A DNA stretch of 64,000 nucleotides from Lanius collurio. Lineage: Eukaryota; Chordata; Aves; Passeriformes; Laniidae. The stretch spans positions 16,726,461-16,790,460 of the forward strand of contig JACBWW010000004.1 of assembly GCA_020086605.1 (NCBI GenBank), read 5' to 3'. A model generated the notes under the pieces. It was given only the letters and a program-made list of their open reading frames with translations, was not told the origin of the DNA and did no database searches. A program made the translations under genes and the position numbers. Positions 39,401-54,400 of this stretch are shown here, piece after piece. Each line of letters opens with the position of its first letter. Position 1 is the first letter of the stretch.

Positions 39401-42400
39401 GGAGCTCTCTACTACAAAAGGCTTGACCTGCATCACCGTCAAAAACAAACAGCAGAGTGTCCCATTACACTTGTTATTACACCAAGTTTTAGTTTTCCTG
39501 CTACTGATCTGGCAAAGGAGAGAACAGTGCAGTGACAACAATTCCATGAGATGCAACAGATATTATTCACCAGTGTGGAAAAATAAGCCCTGCCAAGTCC
39601 CTACCAAAGATAGGTCGAAAATCAATACAGCAGGAGATCTCACCCTCAGCATAGATGGCTGCAAGGTTACACATACTGGGAGGTGCAGTTTGTCCTCCCT
39701 GCACACACTGCTCAATTAACTGGAACCATCCAACACTTGCATCATATTTTTGTGGACTGTTCAGCCTGCCCAATGCACAGCATGAGTCAGGAAAACCCCC
39801 CCAAAAAAGCTGTTTGACTGTGATAAAAAATATTAAAATGTTTAAAATATCAAAACACTAAATTGAATGCACAACCCCACCCTGGATTCCAGACATCCTA
39901 TTACAAAAAAAGAGGTAGATAAATAAAAAAGGACAGACAGGGGAAATATGACCATGTAATATAAAAGGGTATATTAAAAAAGATATTTGAAATGTTTGGA
40001 GACTCTTTAGATTATAGAGAGTTAATGCATAAGAGAGAAAAGTTGGATAAAATAACGAAAGAAAAAAAATCTCCCATTTCTATTTCCAACTCTTATAAAC
40101 CCACAAATAATGGGGGATTCCACAAAACAACAACCGTTTTTAAGTTGTTTCCTTTTTACATCCCCATTCACACAATACAACATTAACCAGTGGCACTCAC
40201 TGTCAGAGGATAGAGAAACCAAGAGCTTAATGGAACTCAGAAAGGCTTTAGATATTTATGATAAAACAACCATACCTGATTTTATATGGAGCTTTTCATC
40301 TCTAAAAGTGCTTTTACAAACCTCTTTACAAAACTCAAGATCGCTATTCCCCATTTTACAGACTCATAAGAACATTACAGGTAATAAAATGTCTAAAGGG
40401 CTTTAAACACTATTGCTCAAGGCATTGAGACAAAAATTACCCTATTGTCTGGCCACAATGAGAAAATGCAAACAGAGTGCATTATTGAAATCTTCAAAGA
40501 ACCTATTTGGTGTATCCAGCTCCCAAATTCCAGTTAAATCTTCTGCAGAGGTCAACCTGCTTCCAAGCGCCTTCCATATTCACTAAATTACCTGCCATTC
40601 GAAGGAGTTGTGACATTGGTGATGAACTCTTGCTTTCTTTTCACAGAACAACAAAACTGTTGCTTATGGTCTTTCATATTAAGCCTTTGGGAGGCTGGGA
40701 AGAAACTTCTGTGTGGCACACAGTAGGTGGGAGCATCCCAAGCATATATGCTGTCAGCCATCCTGGACAGGAACACTCTTCCAGAAATGCCTGCAGCAGG
40801 AGACTGGACAAGCCAGGCTGTCCTTTGGATTCCCTACAGAGGCAAAAGAGGATATCATCACCTTTGTGGTGAGTATCCCCAAAACACAGTAAGTTGGGTA
40901 GGAAGAAAAGACATGTCAGAGAATATAGGAAAGGAATCTGGTCATAATCCTTTTCTCTTCCACTCCTGATGATGACAGAGCCATATGCACAGGACTAGTA
41001 AAACTGCAGAAAGAGCTTTAGATGAGCCAGGAGAGCATAAACCAGAGAGAAATGAAAAGCTGTCCACCTCAATTCAACACAGTGAGAAACTGAAATCAGT
41101 GGCCATGCCAAAAGATGTTTAGGAAGGATACAGCTACTGGTGATGTGAATAGGGTACTTGGGTGCTTTAAAAACAGCAGTACAAAACGTAGAACCCATTT
41201 CAGTGACAGCGTAGTTCTGTCTAAGGGGCTGTTATCTCCTCTTTCAACTAATCAGAATAAGCATACAGTAAATATAAACTACTATAGCCTTCACTAACAC
41301 TAGCAGCCTGGTAATCAAACTGACTGGCAGCAAGGATGTTGCAGGAAGACACACAACTCTAAATGGAATAGTTATTGCCTGCTTTTTCTATTATCTTTCC
41401 TATTTACCTTTTACAAAAGCTCATTCCTAGCCACATTAGATATTTCCCATTCAAATGCTTTCTTATACCAATACTAACTGATCATACTGCCAATGATGGA
41501 TAGATCCACGCCTCTGGAATTGGAATAACTCCTGGTGCAATGTACCTCACTACCTAATAATTTGTTATTTGTGTAAGTTATGTCAAACACATTTTATGAT
41601 TTGTGCAAAATTTCCCTGGAGATCACAACAGAGTTTTCCAAACCTAGGCCAACATATTTTACACTGAACAAACAGATAAGCAAGCTCACACACTCAACTC
41701 ATCAGGACTCTGAATTTCCACATACAAGCACACACAGATGCTGACATCCCACCTGTGCCACAAATACTCCCAAGTCTCCCAGCTAAAACCCCTATTCAAA
41801 ACTTGGTTCATATAGGCGACTAAAGGCTGGCCAGGCAACAAATCACTAGTGTGAGATGCCACTTGGTTCAGGAAACATTTTCACACTAGGCTGAGGTCCA
41901 CCTCTTTGGCTAGTCACTCCCCAAGATGCTCTGGAGAGGAGGATACAGTGTTTCTCAACTGCAGGGTAGAGCACCAGCAGTCACCTTGCTGAACCCTGCC
42001 CTTGCTGGCCGGTGCATGCACAACCAGCACTGATTGCCTGCTTGTGTTCCATCTTCATTTTTCTCCAAGCTCGGTCATTTGTGCTCTGATTATCTCTCAT
42101 TACTGACGACCTTGCTGTAATGAGTTTTAATCTGCCTCGTATTAATTAGAAACATTTTCATTAGCCAGCTCAATTCTAGGTAAATAGCTAATAGAAGCAA
42201 CTGAGCTGCAATTAGTTATCTGTTGGGCAGTTCGGGATAAAAATCAGAGGAGAGCAGCTGTTTCCCCTCTAGACACCTCTGTGATACAATGCACTGTTCT
42301 GTGTAACTCTCCTGAGCCAGGAAAACAAGGAGCACAGGGAAGGGTTGGTCAGAGACAAAGAGAAAATAACATGCTAAAACATCTGGGCCACAGAACTCTT

Positions 42401-45400
42401 GTGCCTATAGCAGGAACCTGAGAGTCAAGCTGAGTTCCCTACACTCAAGACTACCTCTGGTGAACAAGGTTCTGCTCTTGAGGATGTTTTACCCTGTGAC
42501 TGTTCAAGAGGTCCTTCAGACAGGTTCTCTTGTGGGGCACGTACATTATCGTGAATGGTTACTTACACATGAAGATAAGATCAGATCAGATTTGCCCGAG
42601 ACAGTAGGATCAGATCCATGTTTACAGAGACATTTAGTACTTGCAAAGGCAGCAGGTTCATAAAAGCACATTCAGTGCCTTGTTGTCCTGATAGTTGGTA
42701 TACAAATAGATCTGTCCTGTGCTTCATTGCAGAGAACCCAAGGAGGATAGAAAGTAATTCAACAGCATGTGTGCAGAAGGCACGGAGACACTTACAGAAG
42801 CCACAATGAAATGAGGCACAATGAAATGTCTTGATCCATTGATCACAGAGCCTGCAGCTCTAGTTACAGAGGCAGGTGAAATGATAATAAATTTGACACA
42901 GCATCTCTCAAAATCTGGCTAACAAAATTAATTCAGTTCAGCTTGGATCAAACCACATGGGATGCCAGTGAAAACAAACTGAGAACTGTAAAGACACCAT
43001 CTTACTTAGCATTGTATTTAGCTGTAGTGGGAGGCTCTCACACCCTCTCATCAGTCCTGCTAAGCCCTGTTTCATTTGATATTTTCAGTTGCTGTAAGCA
43101 ACAGTATCAACCAAGATGTGTATTACACTCGGCAGTGTTCCCTAAACAGGAGCTGCTGACACGCCCTGTAGAAACCACATACTACTGACAGAATAGCAAG
43201 AGATGATGATGTCACGCAGTCAAAATGACCTATAGAAGAGCACTCCCCAGAGAGCTATTTCCATGTAAGAAGACCAAGGAAAGGCAGTAGGCATGGGAAG
43301 TGAGGGCTGGTCTCGGGCCATGAGGAGGGTGGGGGGAAGAACTCAAACAAGGCCACAGTAGGAATTAGCTGTTACAGAAGCTCATACAGATTTGGCTATC
43401 TTTTCAAAGCTAAGTGAAGAATCCTAGCAACAGGAATGAAGCTGGAGATCTGACAGCCTCTTCCCTTAGTTCTGACACTCCATCCTGCAATAAAGTGGAG
43501 CTGGAAAAGCCATGAACTCCACAGGAAGCCCCAACATGCAGAAGAAAGACTAAAAGGCACACTGAAAGGTGAGTTTTATGAGGATGGATGGCCCAAGCAC
43601 CATTGAGAAAGCTCAGCTAAGTCTCATCTAGTTCAGCAGCTGAGGGTCCAGATAGGGTAGCTTCACAGTCTGCTCTCCTACTGTGGATGTGCAGAAAACA
43701 AGGAAGCACAGAGGCAGCCGTTGCAGCTGGAGGGGAGAAATCGTCACATCCACTTCATCAACGCTGAAGAATCTGGGCTGGCATTTTTCTCTTCCCAACA
43801 GTCGAATCCCACCCTACCAGCTGCACGTCACAGCTGACCTCCAGTCAGGACCCATCTGAGTCAATGTCAGGCGATTAAATTGTGCAACAGCAGCTTCTCC
43901 TCCTTGTACATATGTAACTTCTCTCCTGGCAGGTCACTCCAACAGCCAGGGGAGCAGAGCAAGCCAGCTCCCTCTCTTACAGCCATACAGACACACACCA
44001 GCATTCAAATGGGTGACAGACTCCAGAAAGAAGGGTTTCTATTGCAGTGTCTCTAAAGAGAGTACAGCCCATTACCAAACTGACAGAGGCAGATTCCTTC
44101 CCCCTTCTTTAATCTGAGAAGTTCTGACCTTTAAAGTACAGACCTCTTCCCACAGGAACAGGATGCCTGAAGAGGAAAGAGACAGTAACACATGAAATAC
44201 CTACTAGTGATTAAATTGGATTGACGAGGAAGTCAGGAAAGATAACAACCATGGGATTACGCTGTCAATTCCAAAAAACTGCAGTGACTGTCACAGCACC
44301 ACATCCAACAGAGAGAGTGGCTGCAGTGCCAATAAGTCATCACCAATGGCAAAGTGCATTTCTGTGTTTAAAAAAGTGCCCGTGTCAAAAAAAAAAACCA
44401 AAAACAAACAAGGAATGTCCCTTTGTTACTCAGAAGGTCTGCTCCCTTCTGGATATCCGTCAGAGTTGCTGACTTCAGTGAAAATATATATATATAAACA
44501 ACTCCATTTTTTTCATCTAGTTGACACCACACAGCTCCACACCAAGAAAGGCAGCTGGACTGAGAGACTGAGCAGGTGTCTCTTCTGACTCATACACAAT
44601 AGACTTGTTAAACTGCAATTAGAAGCTCCAACCCTTCCTTGCAGCTATTCTTATGCTTTCTCACTGAAAACAATAGGTTTCTGCAGGTGTCAGTGGAAGC
44701 AGAATTTGGAAAAAACTGGCTTATGCGTGTGCCAGCAAAGGTAGTATTTGGTCTACTGAATGCTTATGGCTTCTAGGAACACTAGGAAGAGAAAGAACCT
44801 ATACTGGCTATGAGAGTGCCACTTTTTTAAAAGAGCATGAGATAGCAATTTAATAAAGTAAAACATGAATATCTGACATGGCACTAAACTGAGATGAACA
44901 AAAGAAGAGCCCAGGTGAGGCCACACGTTATCCAGAGTAGACTACTTTTGCTCCCACAATAAGCAGAAGGAATTACCTCCAGCAGTACCTGAGGCAATTG
45001 TCTTTACTGCAGCTGGTATAACAATGAACAATATTGTACATGCCTCCCCTGCACTTAGCTGTGGCTCACCAGGGTTGTGAAGGGAATAAAACTGAGATCA
45101 TCTTGAATATGTAATTGCCTTTATATACAATTAAATATTCAATATTTCTCTATCAACAGGCTAGTCAAAAATAGCTAATGTCTAACCTTGGCTAGAAGGC
45201 AAATAGTGAACTCAAGACAATAGGTATTGGTGCAAAACCTGACAGAACAATAATACCAACAAAGATCTTCCAAAGAATCAGATCTTGCTGGCCAAGTAAA
45301 ATCACTGTGTATGTTCCCAAAGACAATCATTTGCACGGTAAATAAAAGGACCATAAAGAATTTGCACAACTCCAGACAGACATGAAGAAATTAAAGCACG

Positions 45401-48400
45401 TTCTAGTAAGCCAAAATTAATACTATCTATGACTTTTAGCCTCAAATATTTAATATTAAAGCATTTACATACTTCACACAGAGATCCCATAAAGAAGAAT
45501 GAAGTTACAGTGAGCTGATATCAACAGGCAGGAGAAGACAGAAAATGACATAAACATGGTCTTGATTTAGTCTCTGGAAAAGAATGGAGCTTCTCTTTTC
45601 TCTCATTAGGGAGATCACAGCATGAATGAGGGCTGTGCATTGATTACCTCTGAAGATTTGCTCCTTTTCTGGATAGAGTGCTTCAGGGATGAACACTTGA
45701 CTGGAGATTGTAAGAGGGGACTCAGTCTCAACTACAGAGATTCTTTGATCTGTAGTTGCCTGTAGTTTCCTGACAACTTGAGGGACATCAAGGCAAAGCT
45801 GAGAACATGAACAGACCTCATTCAGGAGCTTCTTTAAATCTACATTATTTCCATTTTGAAGCCTACAATTGGCTCCCCCTTAATGGTTTGCTCATCAGCG
45901 CCTGGCATTCACTAGCACCCCACAGTAGCCAGTCAGCCACAAGTTACATACCTACTCTCTTGGAAAGCACAGTTACCAAGACTACATGGATTGCTGTCCA
46001 TACTACTCATACACTGTGTGAGCTTTTAAACACAGCAGTGAGAAGTACGGGTATTTCAAAGTCCTCCTCATCTGAGCATTGACAGAATGTTTCAGTCACA
46101 GGGAGGCAAGGTGCCTCAATCCCCTCTACTATGGGTAAGCAGACATGTGTAAGTCACATCGCAACGGGTCCCAGAGAGCACCCCATAAGAATTATCTGGA
46201 GCAGGTAGTCTGCAACTTCCAGGGGGACACAAGCATACTGGCCACTTGGAACTCAACCAGCATATTACTCTGGCCTTCTTGACACAGAAAACCCTTAGTG
46301 GCAATAAAGCAGCCTGGGTAATGACTTTGTATCTTGTTCCAAAATCCAGAAAATTCACAAGTCCAGCATTTCTCACTTCATGCCTTCAGGATGCTGCTCA
46401 ACCATGACCCAGACAGAAAATGCTGGTCTAACACCAACCATGAAGACCTCCCCTCCATATTGCAATGCCCAGACTCTGGCTCATTTTGGCACATGTTGGG
46501 AAATCGAAAGCTCAATAAAAGCAAACATGGAAACCCATTCTATACTCTAGTCCTAGTTTTTCAAATTCCCCATTTCTAAGAAAAAAATCTGTTGGCTTAC
46601 AGAGAAGCATGTGTTTCTAGCACTTACATGGGAGCTGTAAGACTTTACTATTCAGTTGCCTGAAAGAAAAAAAAAATAAATCCCCTGTGTTCACCTATTA
46701 ATGTGTCATAACGAGATTCTTCATAATTAGTTTGTCCCTAACAGTTGCTTTGTAATAGTAGCAAGAGAATATTTCAGGAATGGCAATTACCTCTGGTGTC
46801 AAAATGATGAGGAAAACAAATGTTCAACCATCAACAAAATGCAGTGCCTTTTCCACTCCCACCTGATGGTGGGTGACAGCACTGCACATCAGAATTACAG
46901 TGTGGCTAATTACTAGGCATGTTGCTATTGAGAATTCATTTCCCCTCTTGAGAAGAAATTTGTTGAGCAACGCAGATGGAAGGAGGGGCATCTGTCACTG
47001 GGATGCGATGTGGGTAAACGGTCTTACCAATACATTGCTTCTTCTTTAATTTACTACACATATGTCCAACAATTACAAGCAGCAATCACTGTTTAAAGGA
47101 GCTTTCCTTTATTAGCTACACATACATCCCACCATTTCAAAGATTTTGCAAAAGGACAGAGCTTGACCTCTTTATTGTTACTTTATTTAAGTTCACTATC
47201 CTTCAAATAAAATTCATGTCTGCATTAGTCGCTTCACCTATCCATACCATTAGGAAATATAGTGGGTTGCTAGGCTCTTTGTAAATGGAAGAGCTCCTTG
47301 GGCAGTAAGCTCATTGGATTTCAGCATGTTGCGGAACCTGACATCTGACAGTTTCTGGAGTGAGATTTACAGGAATGAAACTAAGGCACACACAATGTAG
47401 AGCTTGTCTTCTCAGATGAGGACAAAGCTGTGCCAGAGCTGGGAATCCTACTGCAGAGAGGGACTGGGAAGGGGAAAGCTGCTGGTCTGGCTGCCATTGA
47501 CACAAATGTGCAAAGCTGCAGTCAGCAGCTGTCCTGCCTAGGTTTGGCAATGTATCCTCCCAGCACCTGGGTCTCAGTTCTCAGAAAATTAAGATTGTGG
47601 CAAATCTTTCCCACGTGAGTTATCAGGAAATGTGAGGCCAGGTGGGATAAGCCTGCATTCAATCTGCCAGCAGCACGGGGGCCAGGGAGGTGGCAGCCCA
47701 GGCTGAGACATCAGTGGGCAGAGGGGAGGTAAGGGAAGAGATGGAGTAGGCAGGAAGCTGATTCAAGCCTGGTACAGGATGGCAGTACAAGTGAACAGAG
47801 AACTCAGCTGTGAAGGGCCAGTGTGGGAAGCTGCATGTGTTCAGATGAGGATACACCAGGAGAGATGTGTGCGTGAAGCTGCTTCTGTATGCATTTTGCT
47901 CAGTACTTAATCAGATTACCAAACACTTGCTACCCTAAAATCACAACATAGGTTTAAAAGAATCAAACACCACTTCTGGTACAGATTGAGTCCACTGTGG
48001 GAAGAGTGGAAGTCAAGAAAAGTTGCAGAGGATATCCCCCGCCAGTCAGGGCAGCAGGAGCTGGTTTTGCTCTTGGGAGCCCCTCACATGCATCGGATTG
48101 CAGTCACCTCTTGTCTTCAAGCACACAGAGCTGAACTAGCACCAGCTCAGAATGAGGAAAGTGCAGTTCCAGCTAATAGCCTTGATGTTCCTCAATCTCC
48201 ATCAGAGAGATGATCTCATCTCCTCATCAGGAGCCATCATTCCAATTTAACATTCCCCAGTCACGGATCAGCACTCTGTATATTGGCACAGAATAACTCC
48301 CAATTCAGACTCACACAGCAAAACCTCAGCTTACTGCGAGAAATAGAAGCAGGGAAGTTGTGCTGGAGAGGAAGAAGAGAGACAGAACAGGTGATATACC

Positions 48401-51400
48401 AGGGCATTGCAGAGATAAAACAGCTCCTACCAGGCTCCAGAAATGCCCAGCTGTGCTGCCTGACTGTGAATGCAAAGGAAAGGGCCTGAGGGAGAAAAGC
48501 ATATCATCCCTACTTCTCTTCACACACCCGTCCTACGACAAACAAAGCCTGCTGCCCCTTCAACAGTTCTGTAAAAAACAACTTGTGTTCAGAAAAGGTC
48601 TACTATAACAAACAGGCTGCACGGTTACAGAGTTCATAGGCAACTCAAAATGAGTACATTTTCAAACAAAGACTGCACAGGCAGTAAAGACATTTTAAAG
48701 ACATGGGGTTCTTTTGAAAAGCAATTCTGCTAGTGACCTTTTCAGTGAATTTACCTCTAAATTCAGCAAAACTAGCAACATAGTAAATGGATCCAGGCTT
48801 GGCAGAAGTAATTTCATTAAATACTGGACAGGTTCATACATGTGCAAGCTCACATGAAAATTCCTTTTTAACGTGGAGTTCAGAACAGAGTGGAGGCTTT
48901 ATAAAGATGACCCTTGTTTATCTGCTGGCTGTGGCCCTCTTCCATGTCACATTGGCTCAGTACACTGACAGGAACAAGTTGTTACTGGTGTCATATCTGC
49001 CAAAATGATGCTACTGCAGAGGAAGGAGTAGCAAGCTGCTCTGAATGGTGCACCATCAGCAGAACTTGCAGCCACTGAGACAGAACTCTCAAGCCAAAAA
49101 AGATACAAGTAAACAAAAAACTCAGTAAAAATAAAGACACCCCAAGCCAGTTCTATAGGACCAAAAGTAGACTTAACTAGTGTGGCAGTGAATGGGATTA
49201 CCATCTTGGATTGACTCTTCCAAAGCCATCTTTGAACCTTTGACTCTGTTCAAAAGTGGCTACTTCACTATAAGCACTCCCACCTGAACAAACTGGCACG
49301 TGTGTCTAAGGCCAAACAGATGAGTCCGTCCAGATGTACAAAAATGCACATTTCTAGGCAGGGCACCTGAACATTCTAGTAAATAAAGCAAGGGATAGCT
49401 TTAAAACCTGACATTGAACAATACTTTTTGGTTTATTCCTAGAACTAAATCAACTACTCCAGTTTAAGAGAAACTTAGCTTCCTTTTTTCCTAGTCCACA
49501 GGGCTTCCTCAGGCCTGACAGAGTCCTGCGTGGTCCTGGGGCACCAGATAGAAGAATACAGCAGTTCCATTCAGAGACACCTGTCCCTCAAGTATGCAAA
49601 TAGTGTAGCCCCACATACACTCAAAGGATTTGCCTGGAACCCACTAAGATGCCTCCCACATTGCAAACAAGTCCATAGGAGTGCTTGCAAAACACCACCC
49701 ACCACAGCAGTTCCCTCACCACTGACTTAATTGACTAAATGAAGACACTTGCTTGACAGGTCAGGTAATTGTGAGCTGCCTTCCAGCACATTCTTTTATC
49801 AGATCCACTTTGGGGAGAATGTGAGAAGGTCACTGGTTTAGCAGAGTAAATCTACAATATTCAGTCCTGCTCTGAAATTCCAACCTGGCCTGATACATGA
49901 AATCTCCTCTGCATGCCACCAATTCTCTTCACCCCTGGTTTTACATCTAATTTGTACTCCTAATTCGGAGTCTTTCAAGATAGTGTTTCACTGCAAGCTA
50001 ACTACAAGAACCTTAGAAAAAAGAATAGAATCCACAACATGGGTCTTGCCAAGGATTCCCAGGGCAAACAAAACATCACTTCAGAAGTCTACTTTGACAT
50101 TGCAATTATATGTCTCTATCCTCAAACAAAACTTTTAGATTATCTATTTTTCTTAGTCTCAGATAAGATTATTGCACTCTCAAGACAGCTGTCTTCCTGT
50201 TCTTAAAATAGGTTAAGCACTGGCTACCGGTCAGCTCTATTGATTTTACAGGTGGCCTCCAACAACCATATGGGCCATTCCCTTAAAAGCTGGACTCAAT
50301 GATCCTTGTGGGTCCCTTCCAACTCTGAATATTCTGTGAACCATATAAACTGATCAGCAGTTCATGGCTACACAGTCCTTCATTAAGAAAACATCCCTAA
50401 TCAGGGCCTGATCCAATGTCAGTGGGATCAGCGTTAAGTCACTTACAGTGGCATCCTACATAATTTCTGCTTCCCTCTTTACACAGACCTTCAGCCTCTG
50501 AAAAATTCCATGTTCACCACTCGCATCTAGGGTCAAAATCTAGGCAAATCAACCACACCTACGAGCTCTTCAGAGAAGATACCATTTCTTGCCATACCTC
50601 TTGACTTTGCACTGATTAGCATTCATTTCACACTGGGACTCAAGGCATAGTCCAAACACTAAATAAAGCATGATAATTTCTCCACTTCTCATTTGTTCCT
50701 TTTATAATGTTTCTTAAGATGCAAGCTCCTTGCAGCCCAGGGCTTCCTAATGGTTTCCTCACTCTACCAAATGAGTAATTCTTCAGATACTACTCAGGCT
50801 TCTATGTACCTCTCCAGCAGCTCTGAGGAAGCAATGTGATGAGGTCCTCAGGGACTCAAATGAAAAGGGATAGCCCCACCTGGAGGAGACACAGCTAAAT
50901 GCTCCCCAGGCACACTGTCACTCCTGCTGGGAAGCTGAGAGAGACGCTCAGGGAAGCCGTGCCTGACAGCTCACACTCAAGCTCCTGGAGCAAAGCACTT
51001 CAGGGACAAGTGTGCACAACCAGGAAAAAAGATGCAACACACAAGGCGCTGCCTCCTTCCCCTCATTTATCTCCTTCTTTCTCCTTCAAAAATATCACAG
51101 TAGATGGTCCATTTCTCTGAATAAATCACCGCAGATGACTGAAGAACATCAAGTTTCATAGGCACAGATTCCCCCAAAAATGGACCTTCCTAATGCTACA
51201 AAATTAAAACCTAGAGATGCTATGGCCAGAGCATTCAGCTGACACCACTCCAGAAAGCACAAGAAGGAAGTGTCTTACAATTACAAGATTTCTTTTACAG
51301 CTTGTTATGTGATTTCAGTGCAAAGCTTTCATGCTTTATGTGTTGGCAGGAAGTTTGCTAGACAGCACTGCTCAAATGTAGAGTCATCAAGCCACCAGCT

Positions 51401-54400
51401 GGCCCTGACAGTAGCTTTTTTAGACTGTATTAGTGTCGACCATGCCTTTTAGATGAAGAGATATCCTGGGGAGCACATAATAGGGCAACCAAACACGATC
51501 AGCTCAGGGGCTGTGGATGGGCTCTTAAGCTCTTCACCTCTCCATTACTGGTTCCCATTTAGTTTGGTGACAGAAAGTCACTGCCACCTAATGGTTATTT
51601 CGTGTCTCACAGGGAAGTTCATTTGCTTCTCACCCCAGTTCACCAGAGGCTGAAGCACAAGCAGACCCACCAATGCACACACTGTCTGTGGTGTAGAACA
51701 GCCCACAGTCTCCATTCACAGCTGCCTTTTTGAAGGAATGCTGTGGAGAGTTCCTGAGAACGTCCCTCTGCAGACGCAGTCCACCTCCATCAGGAAGAAG
51801 CAGTTTTAGGACATCACTTAATATTTAAGGCACACGGTGTTGCTGAATCACAAGGGAAGTCCAAAGACACGGGCTATTCCATTGGTCTGAACTATCCAGA
51901 AACTGTAGATTATTTTTTGAAAACACACACACGTACATTCATTCCTGTTCTTTCCAAGATCCTTCAGTTGGGCAACTTCACTGTGAGACAAAACTCATTT
52001 TAAAAATACCCACTCCACTGTGAAAAGCAAACACAGCAAAGCCAGGAAGAGCCTCTGAGGAGCAAGAAATCGTATTCTGTATAATGATGGCACAAGGTTA
52101 CAGTTTCCAAATATTTGCCCAGGTACTGACAGCCCAATAACCATAAGTTTGAATGAGGAGAACATCCTCATTCTGCTCTCAAAAGGAAGAGATTTAATTA
52201 ACCTCCCCAAATGGCTTTTCCCTGACAAAGCAATTTTATAGCCAACAAAGTTAATTCAAGAATGGATTCCCACTGTCTTCTGAGATATCCTGACCACAGA
52301 TCCTTTTTCTCCTTGCAGTCTCCTCTTCATTACAAAAGAAACAAAACTCACAGCAGTAACCTTTTGTCTTACAGAGAAAAACAACAAAAAGATGTCCTGC
52401 TCAAGATTTTCAACTGTGGCCACTTGTGCCAAAATCTGCAAGACAACTGACCCATTGCAATCCTCTTACTACACTGACAACTCAGAATTCCATTGATATT
52501 GGCCCTTAAACAAATTTCATGTTGTGACACACCTCCTGACTGACAGCAGGATCAACAGAAAGTGATGCCAGCAATGTAGGAAGTGTCAGCCAGGACATCC
52601 AGGGGCTACACTGAGAGGAACACCACTGGAAATGTCACATGGTAGGCCGACTTGATACTGAGGAGACAAACACTGTGAAGGGCCAACACTCAAGGAGGCA
52701 GAAGAATGTCAGAGAAATGTACCCTCCTACAGAATAAAATTGTTTTGAAAACAAAAGGTAAGGAATGGCATTGAGCAGGCTGCCCTCCATCTTCCTCTTG
52801 GCCCAGTGCAAGCAGGAGCAGAAATGAAAAGAAATGCCCAAACTTATATGTGCAGAGATGTCCAGAATAATTTACTGAAACAGACATGAAGTGAAAGAAA
52901 GGTCATAACTCCCCAATGCTCCTGACAGTAGACCTACAGACATACGATGTCTTGGAGCCAACCATGGCTACCACTGGCCTTCACATCAGTACACTGGCAT
53001 TACAACGGTATCACATGCAGGAAAAGGGCCCACACACCAGGAAAGGACCCCTAACTCAGGAGAAAGATCGAGTTTCCCATGTGGTTGAGCCACCAGTGGT
53101 GAGATGAAACAACCACTGGGAAGGACATAAAGCCTGAGCACATATGCAGGTTCATCTCTGCTACAGGCAGGGGCAGGAGTCAAAAGTGGCTGCTGCTGAG
53201 GAACAGCTGTGGGTGCCATCTGCAAAGTGGATTCTTGTATCTCCTAGCCGACAGGAGATCCAGGGAGAGGCAGACTAACCTCAGGATACACAGTCAATTC
53301 CCATCTACTGCTTGCTGCCTCATGGAAAGTAGTAAAACACCCCCAATCTGCTGGCCATAAAAATGTGCTGAGAACTGAGGGGCTTAGATTATTAGCATCA
53401 AAAGTGGTCCACAAGGGACAGAAATATATAGTAAAATTGAAGATAATTCCTTGGAGCTAAGCAGGAACCTGACTAAAAGTCCCTGGGGAACCCATTTCCT
53501 TCTTAATCTGCTTTGCATTTAATTGTTTCCTAATGACTCTGTCCCTGTTTGGCCCCAGTAGGCTCAGGGACTAGTGCTGCCACTGAAGCTTCCCGTCTCT
53601 CATGCAAGGCCATGGGTAATTTAGAGACTCCAGTTTAATGTTTCACTGGGAATCCATGGAGAACAAGCTAAGCATTATTTGCACTGGAGTAGCATCACCA
53701 GTATGCTTTATCCAGGAGGAGATTCACAGAGAAAAGTGTTTTTCCACTCCGAGCTGTAAGCACCTCACAGACATATATGCAGCTGCACACCCACACTGGA
53801 AGAGGCACAACAACTGCATTCAGACCTTTTGGCACTATCAGCATGGCCCCCAAATCTCACACACACATAACGATACACCCTGCCTCACAGAATCTCTCTT
53901 CTAGGCACAGTACCAAAACTGCATCTGGAAATCAGCAGCCAATTTATACACATGCTTAAAAGAAAATTCCAAACTCTCAGTATATAAAAAGGAGGTTAAG
54001 ATGACCTCACTACAAGGACAGAAGCAGAGGACAATGAAGGGCTGAGAGTACCAGAGATCTATCCAGGACAGAAGTTAGTAGAAGCAACATCTGGCTAAAT
54101 ATCGTTAAAACACAACACTTATTTGGAAGGGGCATTCACATCTTCATGGCCCCATCCAGTGACTAAAGTACCAACTCCAATGGGGCAACTTCTCACTAGT
54201 CATTCTGAGCTAGTACAACACCAACAAAATCAGCTGCCACGGAGAGTTAAAAGAGCTGCAAGGTGGTAAAGACTTGGTTGCCATCCACTTAAAACTGCAC
54301 TGAGATTAACAGTTTGGTGGGCAATTGCCTAGGTCCAAAGTATCTCCCATGCCACATTGATGTTTCACTGGCACAAGGGATCTTGCTGAGGAACTCTTAA

